A stretch of 64,000 nucleotides of DNA from Quercus robur. Taxonomy: Eukaryota; Streptophyta; Magnoliopsida; Fagales; Fagaceae. The position numbers and the translations under genes are program-made. Of the stretch, positions 11,505 to 24,305 are shown piece after piece. Location of the stretch: assembly GCF_932294415.1 (NCBI RefSeq), contig NC_065545.1:20095357-20159356 (forward strand). The letters run 5' to 3'. The notes below the pieces were generated by a model. The model was given only the letters and a program-made list of their open reading frames with translations, was not told the DNA's origin and ran no database searches. Positions within the stretch are counted from its first letter, which is position 1. The number at the start of each line of letters is the position of its first letter.

Positions 11505-11600
11505 AATCTCTGTTCTGGACTTCTGAAAAGACAAGAAAGACAAAACCTACAACTCAACTTCATTTTCACTTCCTCTGAAATTCTGTCACATCACAGGAAC

Positions 11601-14247
11601 ATGGCAAAGAAACCTGTCAAGTACTATGTGGTACTTCTCAGTTCTCTCTATCTGTGTAATATGTATGTATGTCTTATATATTTATGAATAGGATTCTGAG
11701 TTTGTAGTGGGACTTGGCAGGTGGACGCGTTTACTGACTCACCTTTCAAGGGGAACCCAGCAGCAGTGTGTTTATTAGAGGAAGAGAGAGATGAGCAATG
11801 GCTGCAAGCTGTGGCAGCTGAGTTCAACATCTCCATGACTTGTTACTTGACTCGCCTCACTGACACAGGATCCGACTCTCTTAAGTCACCCAATCCTAGG
11901 TTCCATATCAGATGGTTCACTCCTGTAGCTGAGGTGTCACTTCTTAATTTCACTTCCACTCTTTAAAAAAAAGTATTTGTTTCTAAGTGCTACCCTTTGA
12001 ATTTTAATATTTGCCTTAGTGGGGTGTTCTTAGTTCATCTAAATTATTTTAATTTTAGATCTTTAGAATAATACATCCTTTTAAAAAAAAGTAGTAATTT
12101 ATCTTGTTTTATAATTTTCTTATGGTGAATCATTAAGATGGAGTCTAAGTCACTTGTAAGCAGAAGTGTTAGAATTATAATAACAATTATAATAGTGTAT
12201 TGGACAATTCTACATATTTTGCCTCACTTATTACTTATTTAGAGAATGTCTAGATCAAACGAGGTAGAATGCTAGAATAAGGGCTAAATAATGATAAATG
12301 GTTTATTATACTTTTTTTTTTTTCTTTAAAAATTGTGATAGAGAGTATGATTTTACTTGAATGTGATTTAAGTGCATTATCACAGTTAGATTCAATTATT
12401 ATAGGATTAGATATACCTTGTTGTATTTATGGTTGTGTACTTATAAAATTGAGCATCACACCATGATCTAATTGCATGTAAGTGTTTTGCTATACGATTT
12501 ATTGTGATATAATACGATTATTGCCATAGTTTGGATTCTAATTGGTGTGTCTTGATCTTGTAGGTAAGTGTTAGCAAATTCTTGATCAGAAGTGATTATT
12601 AATAATTATATTGGATGCCTTTTTGGCAGGTTGAGCTTTGTGGCCATGCTACATTGGCAGCTGCACATACATTGTTTTCATCTGGTTTGGTGAATTCCAA
12701 TATTATTGAGTTTGTCACACTATCCGGAATTCTAACTGCTAAGAAGTTCCTTGAAATTAAGGCATCTGATAGTTCAGATATTCAGAATGGTGAAGCGCAA
12801 GAGTGCTTTCTTATTGAATTGAATTTTCCTACTGTTCCAGCAATTGATGTCAATTCTGCAGAAGTTTCATCAATTTCCAGTGCCTTGAATGGTGCTTCTG
12901 TGATTGATATAAAGAAAATTACTACTTCAGATGCCCTCTTTGTAATGCTCTATTCCAATTTATAATTGTTTTCTTTTTCTTCTATACATTTGTTAGTATC
13001 GTAATTATCTTTAGTCCATTATCTTTTGGGAGGCTTTGTTGTTGTTGTACATATGCATTGCAAAACTTTCAAAAGATTAATCTTTGCTTAAAATAAATGA
13101 CATGCATGAATGAGTTGGTGTCTCATCGGTAAGTGAGAATCATGACTTTCTTGCTCGAATCATTGGACTTAGATGTGTGGTTGGTTAATATATTTGTTCT
13201 AATCCTTGTGTTTTAAAATGATTCTTAATGGAGCAACATCATATTTTTTACTGATTCATGACTACTTTCTAAGTACTTAAAGAGTCAAGCTTATCAATTT
13301 TGCAGGTTGTACTCCCATCAGGAGAAAGTGTAATTGAAATACAGCCAGAGTTTGATGCTATACGTAAATGTCCTGGACTGGGGATAATTGTTTCAGGGGC
13401 TGCTCCCTCAGGATCTGGGTTTGATTTTTACAGTCGGATCTTTTGGCCAAAACTTGGGATCAATGAGGTAAAATTTGTCAGTCTTTGGTCTCAACCAATT
13501 GCAATGTTTGTGAAGTGCATGACGTTATAGCTAAATATCTATTGCATCTCTTTACTGTGTTAATAGTGTATTTATAATTTTGTTAGCATGATCACTTGAG
13601 ATTCATAATTCAAAAGGTTGTGGAAGGGACTTTTGTAAGTTCAATAATTTTTAATGTAAATCATTGCCTACAGAATGGAATTATGATGATAATGCTATTG
13701 CCATAAACAAGCAAGATATGTTATTTAACTTCATTATCTTTACAGCCAGCATTTAAAGAATATATGCTTCATACATTGGATAGCTTACTAGTTCTTATAT
13801 GAGTTATATTTATTGTTTGATAATTCAATAACATTTCAATTATTTGGAACCCAAAACCTACTTGACATTTTCTAGTAAGGTCCCAAGTTCTTTGATCGTT
13901 AGCACTTTGATGATACTAGGTATGCAGTACCAAATAGGTGAGTTTGTGATATCAATAAAGGTATACTACTTGTGTTTCAGGATCCTGTTTGTGGGAGTGC
14001 ACATTGTACACTAGCACCATACTGGGGCAAAAAACTGGGGAAGTGTGATCTTGTTGCATATCAGGTATTTTTCACCATGTCTATCGCAAACTCATAATTG
14101 TATTTTTGTGTTTGTCATATTAATTTACAATGTTTCCAGGCATCAGCTAGAAGCGGAGTACTAAACATTCATCTAGACGAACAAAACCAGAGAGTACTAC
14201 TGCGAGGAAAAGCTGTTACCATCATGGAAGGGTCTCTTTTAGTTTAG
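11601..14247 (+). CDS. PhzF-family isomerase-like protein, copy 3 (six exons, about 302 aa)
   Basis: Exons 11601-11630, 11721-11933, 12630-12941, 13306-13467, 13981-14064 and 14140-14247 join in phase 0 to give about 302 residues. The start MAKKPVKYYV matches the other copies. Motifs present are VDAFTDS, GNPAAVC at 21-27, AAEFN with the presumed catalytic glutamate at 44, CGHATLAAAH, SGAAPSGSGFDFYSRIFWPK, and an unaltered DPVCGSAHC in exon 5. It is therefore the copy closest to the family consensus and the best candidate for full activity. Exon 2 is four codons longer than in copy 1, in the loop after CYLTRLT. All borders are GT-AG. Reaction and substrate are unknown for the plant family; cytosolic location is inferred from the lack of a transit peptide. 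Confidence 0.9.
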
Positions 14248-14848
14248 ACATTTGAAGTTAAAACTCCATATTGCATGTATATTTTCAATTGAAATAATGA
14301 CTATTATTGGGTGGAAGAATCCCTTGGAGCTAGGGTAGGAATTTCAAATTCTATAGCTGATTCAAGGTCTTGTTATAATCCTACTCTGTGAAATTGTATT
14401 TGCAAGGGTGTGTATACGTTGTAAGGTGATATTTTTTATCCATTAAGAGAAACTTTCAATAACTATTCCACATAACAATTTTTGTCAAGGCAAGTTTTCT
14501 CTTTTCAATACAGCTTCATGTTACTCTATAATGCCTTCTTAAAATTGTCAAATTCTTACTTTGAAAAGGGGGAAACTTGTTTCTCAAAAAAGAAAAGAAA
14601 AGAAAAGAAAAGGGTGAAACTTTGCACTCCATTGTTTGAGATCTTGGAAACAAAAAACTACCTAAAGGGATCCAAGATGAAAAAAGGCATATAGTTGAAT
14701 ATGTCAAACTTTTAATGATTGTGGTTTTGCATATGTTTGGTTATTTGAGGAATTTAAAATTACGTTTATTAAAATATGATGATCTTATCATAATTTCCTT
14801 TGTCACATTTGAAGGATTATGAAGATAAGAATTTTGTTTTTGTTGTTT

Positions 14849-14894
<46 letters not shown>

Positions 14895-15809
14895 CTACTA
14901 AGAATATAGAAAATCAATTTTTACTCTTGAAAGGTTTCATATATTTTACACAACCTCATTTTGTAAGTCTATTGTATTAAAATTGGTAATAACTTCAATA
15001 TTTTCCTAAAAGAATATAGGTTTTCAAAATTATTATCTTTAATTTAAAGTTAAATTAATAGGGTACTGACTTGCTTCCTTTTCACTTTGCTGGTTTCTGT
15101 GTTCTTTTTTGTCATAGAGAGCCACTACTTGAAGATTTAAGGCGTTATAGGATTCCTAAATTATGTCACAAGTGCAATACATGTATAATTCCATGAATAA
15201 TAATGGGAAGACTAACTCTTTCACTTTACAATAATGCACGAGGGGATTCCGTGTAAGGTTTGTGCATTCAACCCATCAACTAGACACCATGGGTTGATTT
15301 TTCCAGGATTGATAGGTTGGTTCTAAATTTTTTTGAACTTAGGTTGAGTCAGATTCAAGTTGATAAAATTTTAACCAGAATAACTTGACTCAACCAACAC
15401 TAGTAATAGTTTAAAAAATGTGTAATTTAAATTTATTATTTTGGATTTTAAAGCTTAGTTTATATTTGTTAGTTTGGTTTATTTTGATATTTTTGAGACC
15501 TATTTTTTATTTATGAAATTTGAATATATATTAAGTTTAATTGTATTACTTGTCCTCATTTATTGAATAACTAGCAAATGTTCCGTGTAATGTGCGGTGC
15601 ATTTTAAAATATTTTGCAATAAATTATCTTATGGTTTATATATGTATGTTTAAGAAAATCAACTTCAACTATTTTACAAGTCATTAAAAAGAGGAAACAC
15701 AAATTATTAAAGTTAAAATAATAGTAATAAAATATGAACATGTTGCTTGAGTAGTTGGACAAATAAATAATTATTTTCCTCTAACTTAAGTGGAGAGTTA
15801 TTATTATGT

Positions 15810-15840
<31 letters not shown>

Positions 15841-16180
15841 AGGAATATATGTTATATATATTCTTGATTCCGTGTTTTTTAATTTTTACTTTTGTCTCTT
15901 TCATTAAAAAAAAAAAAAAAGCTTTCGTCTTTTGCTAGACCTTGTTTCAAAGAAATCAATTATTTCCAATTCAACTTAATTTGAATAAGAACATCATAAT
16001 TCAAGTTCAACCACTATCTAGACACTCAAAACTTACAAATCAAGTACATGAAAGAGTTTTAATTAGCCAACAATTAATATGATCTCTGATCTGACCCTAA
16101 CAAACTCAAATACTAAAGCTGTTCCCGACCCATCACTTTCTTTTTTCTTACATTAAGTTTCATTCTCAAGTTACAAGCAT
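14248..16180. other. Intergenic AT-rich region
   Basis: After the 3' UTR-like sequence (to about 14350) I see no credible gene. Present are an (AAAAG)n run near 14587-14612, a poly-T of about 42 bases at 14850-14891, and a (TA)n run near 15812-15836. Open frames here are short and low complexity. Confidence 0.5.
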
Positions 16181-16369
16181 AAAATGCTACATGTGGCTCT
16201 AGCTGATAATTTTACTTTAACCTCAAGTCTCATCCACTACACAGTAATGCTCCATGTTACAGCAATCACAATGACGGGGATGGGCCGGATGGCAGAAAAT
16301 CATCTTGAACCCCAAATTGCAAATTTTGGAACCCCAATTACCTTGATGGAGTTTGGTATTTGTGGACAA

Positions 16370-18021
16370 ATGGGGTAACAATTGGACCAGAAAGGAAATA
16401 GTTTGATAAGTAGATGGAGTTATGTAACAATTCAGATAGGCTTTCTGGGATGCTTCCAGTCGAGAGGTTGTTGGAGAGATCAAGAACATTGAGAGATTTT
16501 AGCATAGAAAGTGAACTTGGGATAGAAGAATTGAGCTTGTTGCCTCGTAACAGCAGTAAATTTAGCTTTTCCAAATAGCCAATTTCAGAAGGTATTGGGC
16601 CAGACAGGAGATTATTACTAAGATCTAGTTTTATCAGGTTGGATGCTCGAGAGATACTAGGAGGTATAAAACCTGAAGTCCAGTTTACTTGTACATACAG
16701 TTGTGACAAGTTTCTGGGATATTCAATTGTAATAGGTAGAGGAGCAGTAAAATTATTGTAAGCCAAGTCAATGAGTGAAGTATGGGGAAGACTTAAAAGT
16801 CCTTGAGGCATAGACCCCTCTAAAAGGTTATTAACTAACTCCAAACCGTAAAACAGACTCACATTTTGTGTAACTATCAGGCAAATTTCCAGAGAACATA
16901 TTTTGAAGGACAAGAAGGTAAAGCAATTGACCTCCCTTGCAAACCTCCGCTGGCAAAGGACCTCTAAGATTGTTTTCTGACAGGTCTAGAACAACCATAG
17001 ATGATGATTGTCCCAGATTTTGTGGAACTTCACCTGTCAGAAAATTGTCATAAAGTGACAAAGAAGTTACTTAAGGTTGTTGAGTTTGCAATCACACCTG
17101 GGATTTCTCCTCCAAGGCTGTTGTTGTAATGCTGCAAGACTTGGAGCTTTGGAAGGTGACAAATGGATTCGGGGATCTTGCCCATTAACCAATTCACTGA
17201 CATGTCCAAGTCTATGAGCTCAGTCAGATTTCCAATCTCCTCTGGCATGTTTCCATTAAGTAGGTTGTGGTAAAGCTCAAGATGTTGCAAGTTCTTCAAC
17301 AATCCAATCTCTTTTGGAATTTGACCCACAAGGTAATTTCCACTAAATTCAAGATCAACAAGGGATGTCATGTCTCCTATTGTTGCAGGGATTGGACCTT
17401 GCAACGTGGATGCTGACAAGATCATACGTTTGAGCTTTTTCAGCCTTGAAGAAATATTCTTGGGAAGTTGCCAGAAGTTGAAGCCCTCGTTTTCGTTGAA
17501 GTTAAGCACCTCAAGATTGGTAAGGTTAGTTACTGAGATGGGGGAAGTTACCCCCAAAACGGTTCTCTGACAAATCGAGTGTTTTTAAAAATTTCAAGGG
17601 TGAAAATCAGGGAGTGGTCCAGCTTGATTCACGTTTTTCATGATAATAGCTCTTCTAAGACCAAGCAGTTGACGAGGCTATTAGGAGAGCTGCCAATGAA
17701 TCCGTCGTTGCTGAAACGGAGTACACGCAACTTTGGCAAGTAAGAGCATACATCTGCTGGGAAGTGACCAAAAAGTGCCCAATCAGTGACATCAATCTTG
17801 ACAACATAGCCTTAATCATCACAGCTAACTCCACTGAAGTTGCAGTGTGGCTTTCCTTCAGCTGAGACATTCCACTCAGCCAAGGGTTTCCCTGAGACAG
17901 ACTCTTTCATAAGGGTGAAAAACTAAGACTGCTGGTTATTATTGATTGCTTGAGAGAGATAGGAGAGTGATAATAGTAATACCAACTCAAAAATAAGGAA
18001 GATAATAGACTAAGGAGCCAT
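16370..18021 (-). pseudogene. CEPR1-like LRR receptor kinase pseudogene, ectodomain only
   Basis: Read from 18021 downward, the start is MAP followed at once by a stop, then a hydrophobic signal-like stretch and the LRRNT-type sequence with ...CNFSGVSCDD. Leucine-rich repeats follow in three frames (17557-17048, 17061-16831, 16913-16338), for example LTNLEVLNFNENEGFNFW, LVDLEFSGNYLVGQIPKEIG and LNVLDLSNNLSTGSIPESL. The order and wording resemble the ectodomain of CEPR1/XIP1, the C-terminally encoded peptide receptor of nitrogen signalling, from memory of the family. Homology stops just after SGPI, before the C-terminal cap, transmembrane helix and kinase, none of which is in the window. Several stops and frameshifts show it is dead. 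Confidence 0.75.
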
Positions 18022-19493
18022 TTGAGAGAGTAAGAGAGGAGAGAACTAGGGAGGTTGAGAGGCTGTTATGGTGGTTGTTGCAAGGAGGTGAGGAAGAGAA
18101 GTATATGAGTGGAAGGGAAAATGTAGTTAAACATACCCTAATCCACAAATCATGACTTGAAATCACAATTTCGGTTTATTTCTGGTATGTGAACATAAGA
18201 GCGTGTGGATTAGTATGTGTAATAAATACTACTCATGATAAGTGGAATGATTGTAGGGATTATTGAGTGCAACAATAATAAGAGCATATATGATGAAAAA
18301 AGCAATTCTGTGCAATAGTGCTGAGAGCAATATAAAGCAAGAAAGAAAGAGAAAGAGGTGTCTATGAAGCTTCTCCACTAACGGATTCAGATAAGGTGCA
18401 ATAGCCCTTAGTTATTACATCATTTGTAGAAGAAAAGAATCAAGAAGGTAAAGGTAAAGTGATAAAAATATTAAAAATTTAAATTTTTTATCCAATTGGT
18501 TGATATTAAAAATAACTTTTTGAACTTTTCATCTTTTTCCATCAAAAGCGGTCAAAAGTGGTTTTGCATGGTGCAATAGCTACCAAATCTCAATCCATAT
18601 ATCCACTAACTTATATAGAAAATATAACTTCAGTGCAAGTATTGTATACTGATGAGCTAGGATGGACGGATGCAGCAAAACGGCCGTTGCACCTGTGTTC
18701 AACGCGGCAGGGACGCCACTACCTGCGCGTCGGTGCCATGTGCAGTTTTTTTTTAAATTTTTTTTTAGCAACTTGTGTGGACTCAGCGCCAACTCGGGTC
18801 GAATCGGTTCGTATTGGGCGAAATTGCCGAAACACACCAAACTGCTTGATTCAGGCTGAAATTATTAAAAAAAAAAAAAAAAAAAAGGTGCAAAACGCAC
18901 CGTTTGAACTAAACCCTAAACTATCTCAGTTAAAACGCACCATTCTTCACTTCAATCTTTAGCTCTCTCTCACTCTCTATGCTTCGTCTCCCCTCTTGGC
19001 TCTCTGCTCTCCGTTTCCCCTAAACTATCTCTGGTAATTTCTTTAGCTCATTCTCTTTTACACTTTGCTTTCTCAGCTAAATCTCCGATATGTGTAACAG
19101 TTATCGATTCAAAATGTTTTTTTATGAGAAACCCATTTAGCAATTTTTTTTTAATTTTAATTTTTTATAATAAATTAGCAATGTTCGAGTTTTTGTGTTG
19201 TTGATTATGCTTATTGATTTTTTGTTTCTTTGAAAAGTTTCATAATTTTTTTTTCTGAAATATGTTTTCTTTGGTGATTTGCTTGTGCTTGTGTGAATTT
19301 TTTTGGTTAATAATTTGTATATATTATGCTCATTATACTCTTACATGCTCTAAGCCTCTAACTATTACTCATTGTGAATCTGTGATCTAATTTTTTTATT
19401 TTTATATAAGCTGTAATGTTGTGACTTGGGTTTGATTTATTATTTAGTTAATAGTTATTATTTGTAGGTTAAATTAAATCTATTGAATTTGCA

Positions 19494-21050
19494 ATGGATG
19501 AAGTTACTAGCATAGAAACTTCACCTTCATCTAATCAAGAAGTTCCAAATGATGAAGCTCCTCTTTGGCAGTATGTGAATAAAGTAGAAAAACTACCTGG
19601 TTCTACTGTTAAATCAGGTGGAAACACACACTTTAAGTGCAACTATTGTGGCGTAGTTTTTTTGGGATCCTATTCTAGGGTTAAGGCTCATTTATTAAAA
19701 ATTCCTAATAAAGGTATTAAAGCACGCCCTAAGGTGACACCGAGCCATAGGTTGAAAATGCAACGAATGCATGATTAAGTTGAGAATGATAAGTTAGAGA
19801 GAGAATGGAGAAGTCAAATTCCCTTACCCCCACCTCCCCTAGGCCGTGGGCCTATACCTATTCCCTCATTTTGGAGACAGGAAGGGAGTGATAGTACAAA
19901 TTCAGTTGATGGTAAGAGGAGGAAGGTGACTGTGAATTCTCATTTGGAGAGAGCATTCCAGAATAATGCTAGACATGAATTGGATAGTAGAATTGCTAGG
20001 ACGTTTTACACCGGTGGGCTTCCGTTTAACTTTGCAAGGAACTCATATTATCATAGTTCCTATGCATATGCTGCTACCCATAGCATTCAGGGTTATGTTC
20101 CTCTTGGATACAATGCCTTGAGAATGCTGAAAAGGTTGCTGATACTAGATTTGCTTCGGTTGTTGTAATGCTGAAAAGGTTGAAGTTGATAAAAAGTTGC
20201 TTTCAAACCATGGCTATTGGTGACCAATGGGCTTTTTATAGGGAGGATGATGTTGGAAAAGAGCTTAAAAGGTGAAAGATATGATTCTAAGTGATCTTTG
20301 GTGGGATACTATTGATTATATCCTTGAATTCACAGCACCTATTTATGATATGCTACGAGTAGCCGACACAGATAAGTCTTGTCTTCATCTTGTGTATGAA
20401 ATGTGGGATTCAATGATAGAGAAGGTGAAGGTAGCAATATATCGGCACGAAGGCTTGGAAGATGATGAGTATAGCTCATTTTGGGATGTGGTGTATGATA
20501 TACTCATTGATCAATGGACTAAAAATTGTACACCACTACCTTGCTTGACTCATTCCTTAAATCCTAAGTAAGTACATTTATTTTCTATTTTCCTTAGTTC
20601 CCCCTTCTAGTAAAACACACGTTTCATCTATATTTGTTTTTTACTAGGTATTGCTCCATTGAATGGCTTTCGGAGAATCCAAAACGCATCTCTCCACATC
20701 GGGATCATGAAATTTCTATGGAAAGGAGCAAGTGTTTGGATTGATACTTTGAAGATGAGAATGACTTAAGGGTGATGAAAGTTGAGTTTGCTGTATTTTC
20801 AGGAGGAAGGTTTCCTTCACTAGATGCCTTGACAGATAGGTGGGCCTTACAACCTTTAGTTTGGTGGTAATACCATGGCTCCTCGTTTCCAACTCTTCAA
20901 ACCCTTGCCCTTAAACTTCTTGGACAACCTTGTTCATCCTCGTGTGCTGAGAGGAATTGGAGCACATACAAATTCATTCATTCTTTAAAAAGAAACAAAA
21001 TGGCTCCTGCATGCGCTGAGGATTTGGTATATTTGCATTCTAATCTTTGA
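19494..21050 (+). pseudogene. Degenerate hAT transposase (BED finger and dimerisation domain)
   Basis: The first frame (19494-19778) carries a BED-type zinc finger: APLWQYVNKVEKLPGS, then FKCNYCG, then RVKAHLLK; it ends at a stop where the family normally continues. A second piece (19926-20168) reads LDSRIARTFYTGGLPFNFARN...GYVPLGYNALR, the linker region of BED-hAT proteins. The third (20272-20571) covers part of the RNase H-like core (KDMILSDLWWDTIDYILEF). A fourth (about 20650-21050, with stops) is the C-terminal hAT dimerisation domain, with LALKLLGQPCSSSCAERNWS and NKMAPACAEDLVYLHSNL. Several stops and frameshifts, and loss of most of the catalytic core, make it inactive. Confidence 0.8.
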
Positions 21051-21589
21051 CTCTTGTCAAGGCGCAATGAGTAGTGCGCAAATATAGCAACAAAGATGTG
21101 GGATATTATAGGAGATTCTTGGAATGAGAGCGACATGCATGGAGGAGCTGGAATTCTTGAGAATACTACCCTTACACTTGATGAGCCAAAGATGGAGGCC
21201 ATGGTTATTGAGAATGTTAGCACTAGTGTTACTACTAGTGAAAGTGAAGTTCAAAGTGAAACTATTAATCTTGAAGATGATGATGGTTGTATTTGATTGT
21301 CTTGTTGATTATCTTTTATTTTATTTTAGTTTTAAACTTGTGAGTTGTATTCTAATTTCCGAACATCATGGAATGTTTTAGTTTCAAACTTGTGGGTTGT
21401 ATTTAATTTATGAACATCATGTTTTAGTTATTATCTATTATTGCTCTTAAGTTTGGTATATGTTTATGTAAAGTTGTAATTTACAACTATATGTTTTGTT
21501 GGCTTTAATTCCGTGCCAAATTTGATTGTAATTATGTTCAATCTTTTGTACCCTGTATTTCATGTGAGATTTATTTGTAAGGGTTGTGA

Positions 21590-21622
21590 GAGAGAGAGAG
21601 AGTGTGTGTGTGTGTGTGTGTG
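21590..21622. repeat. (GA)n(GT)n microsatellite
   Basis: A run of GAGAGA followed by GTGTGT abuts the left end of the nested copia LTR and blurs its exact start and target duplication. Confidence 0.8.
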
Positions 21623-22535
21623 AAGACTCAAGGCATTGAAGACTGAAGTATTTTCACGGGTAGCTCGCGAGTATGCATCTCGCAAAGTGATGCATGTGCC
21701 CTGCACGTGACTGGAATTCGAAGAGTCAAGACAGGATGGAGACAGCTGGTTTTCGCGAGTATCTCGCAGGTAAGGCCTTCCCACAAGACACTCGCGAAAC
21801 GTTCTGTTTTACCAGATTGTCATTTCTGATACACACTTTCTGTACCTACACTATTTATACCCTCATTACCCACATATGTTGAGGAGTGCTTTTGAGAGAA
21901 AACCCTAGCCACAAACGTTGAGAGTTAAAGATTGTTATACCCAAAATTCTCTACATAATTGCTTGTGGATTTTCCTCAACTCCTACCTCTCAATTTCTAT
22001 ACCATTGAGAGGTTGATAACTCAAACACTTACCACACCCTTTCAGAGTGTTCAGTGAGGTATTGGTGCTGCTTGGAAGCATTGGAAGAAGCCAGGCTTTG
22101 GCAGATGCAATCGGGAGTATTACGGGATCTGGAGAGCTAGACAAGACACGATTCCGAGAAGTCTTATTAGAGTAGGAGCTTGGAGGGCTTAGGTGCATCG
22201 GGTAGATTAGGCTTGGAGGGTCTGTTTCTAACCCATGTATCCCAATTGATTTTTTAGTGGATCGATTACCGCTTGGAGGGCGGTGGAGAGGTTTTACGCC
22301 GAGTACTTCGGTTTTCTCTTCAATAACACATCGGTGTGTTATCTTGTGTTTGCATTCTTCTTTCCTACTCTTTTAGCTTTCATATTATTGCTGTGTTATA
22401 TTAAATATGGCTTAGAGTAGTTTGTTTGTTTATTCGCTCGTATTTACTCTATTCTGCACTTAGTATATGTTAGAGTAAAATCTATCGAGCCGTAACTTTT
22501 AATTTGGGGGTCTAAACAACTCTTGTATTTTAACA
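21619..22535 (+). mobile_element. Solo Ty1/copia LTR nested in the hAT element
   Basis: The stretch starts TGTGAAGACTCAAGG and ends GGGGGTCTAAACAACTC...TTTTAACA. The GGGGTCTAAA block is the one found at the end of the copia LTR at 26681, just before its primer-binding site. A TATA-like CTATTTATACC lies near 21850, and the GCTTGGAGGGCGGTGGAGAGG and ACACATCGGTGTGTTA segments are typical of an R/U5 region. No internal sequence adjoins it. Confidence 0.6.
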
Positions 22536-22944
22536 CATTTTTGAGCATTCAGTTTATATAATGTGAAAAAGTATGCTTAGAAATATATTAAAAATATAAA
22601 TAAAAATGTTTTTAGAAATTTTTTAATCGTTGCACCCGCACCCAATTTTTTCAAAAATTGCCAAGTCCCGCACCCACACCTTCACCTGCACTCGAAAATG
22701 CATCCGTGCTTCATAGCTAATGAGACCTTTATATAAATTGCATCTGATTCTAATCACCGCTTGTAGTCTTGAACAGCACCTCAACTCGATGTGATCAATC
22801 TCTTTATGTTGGATGGCCACAGCTAAAAACTCAACTCGATAGGACTTGTGTCCTAAAAGAGTAGTTTTGTCAATTTATTTGTTGGCTAAAAACTAGTTCA
22901 CACACAATACTATTATACACGCTCTGTCTCACTCTCAAATATAA

Positions 22945-23046
22945 GTATTTATGAATGGGATTCTAAGTTGGTGTGGGTAGGTGGACGCTTTCACTGCAGT
23001 GGTGTGTTTATTAGAGGAAGATCAGAGAACCCAAGAGTGGCTACAC
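22945..23046 (+). pseudogene. PhzF exon 2 fragment (copy 4 relic)
   Basis: Intron 1-like sequence (TATTTATGAATGGGATTCT) leads into VDAFT, then a gap where DS.FKGNPA should be, then AVVCLLEEDQRTQEWL, followed by unrelated sequence. EEDQRTQEWL is the copy 1 wording. No other exon of this copy remains nearby, and the hAT end lies only 230 bp to the left. Confidence 0.75.
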
Positions 23047-23143
23047 AATGCTAAATAGTGAAAGTGTAGCCGTTTAGAGGTTTTGTTTTGCGATAAACTT
23101 ATAGATCCAAGCTAGGCCATGTTAATTCTTTATAATCTTTCTA

Positions 23144-24263
23144 AGGGCCGACCCTTCCACTAGGCCAATTAGATAATTGCCTAAGGCCCCCAAGTGGAAG
23201 GGAGGCCCCAAAATTTTAGAAAAGAAGGGGTAGTAGGGGAAAAAAAATTTGGTTTCAGATGAATCTAAAAAATTCCGGCACATCCTTATGACAAAAAAAC
23301 AAAATTTCAGTTATACTCGGTTAAACATTGGTAGCACAAAATTTTTTTTTGGTCTAAATAAATCAATTGTCCCAAAAATAACATCATTATCCTCTAGACA
23401 AACCAAAATTCAACAAGATAAACTACAAATCCAATCTAAGAAATTAACCACAAAACAATCAATAATCAAAACAAATAAAAAACCTCAAATCCCTAAAATT
23501 TTTACCGTCTCTTTCTCATTCTTGCTCTTCTTTTTTCTCTCAACTCTTGCTCTCCGACTCTCTCATTCTTTCTCTCCACTGTTGTTGAGCCTGGCTGCTT
23601 GGCTCAAGCTTCCTTTCCTCCGATCTAAATCATTTGATCGCATCTGATCTGAAAACTCTGAGGAGTGAGGACTACCGTGCCAACTGCCTTTTTTTCTTTT
23701 TCTTTTTTCGTTGCTACTGTGCTATGTTTTGATTTTGGCATTTTGCACTGCAGAATGGGTTTTGACTTATGAGCTTAAGGTATAACTTATAAGACTTGCT
23801 TTCTACTTTAGATTTGTTAAGAGGGCTGGGCTGTGGCTAGACATTTCACACTTTCACATTTGGGCCTTTAAGTTTTTTTTTTGGTTATAGGTGGTGTAGT
23901 AGGATTTTTATTTTTTATTTTTTTATTTTATGTTTTTTGTGGGTGGGTCTTGGCAGGCATTTTCTTGGCTAGGCTGGGCTTGTTTTTGTGCTGTGCTTAA
24001 TTTTTTTTTTTTTTTGTTTAAATTTTAATCTTTTGTTTATATATATATTTTAGTTATTGGTAATATAATGAATAAATATTTATTTATGTAAGTTGAGATT
24101 GCTAAAAACTTGTTATTATTTGGTGAAACTACAACAATACTTTTTATATAAATCAGGTTCTATTTCTCATTTACTCTACACTTGAAAGTTATTTTTTATT
24201 TTAGTCTTTATAAATATATTGTTTGATTAGAAATGTATACTAGAAAATATGCATCTAGATATG

Positions 24264-24305
<42 letters not shown>

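Larger units (their letters stand above)
18657..22716 (+). mobile_element. hAT transposon with TIRs and 8-bp TSD, containing a nested LTR
   Basis: Terminal inverted repeats CTAGGATGGACGGATGC (18657-18673) and its partner at 22700-22716 (reverse complement CTATGAAGCACGGATGC) match at 14 of 17 positions. They are flanked by CTGATGAG (18649-18656) and CTAATGAG (22717-22724), an 8-bp target duplication with one mismatch and the diagnostic length for hAT. The interior holds a degenerate BED-type hAT transposase (19494-21050) and a solo copia LTR (21619-22535). Length is 4,060 bp. Confidence 0.8.

Noticed and set aside
18558-18962. 134-codon ORF before the BED-finger frame
   Set aside because: It crosses the hAT terminal repeat and a poly-A tract and shows no family features.
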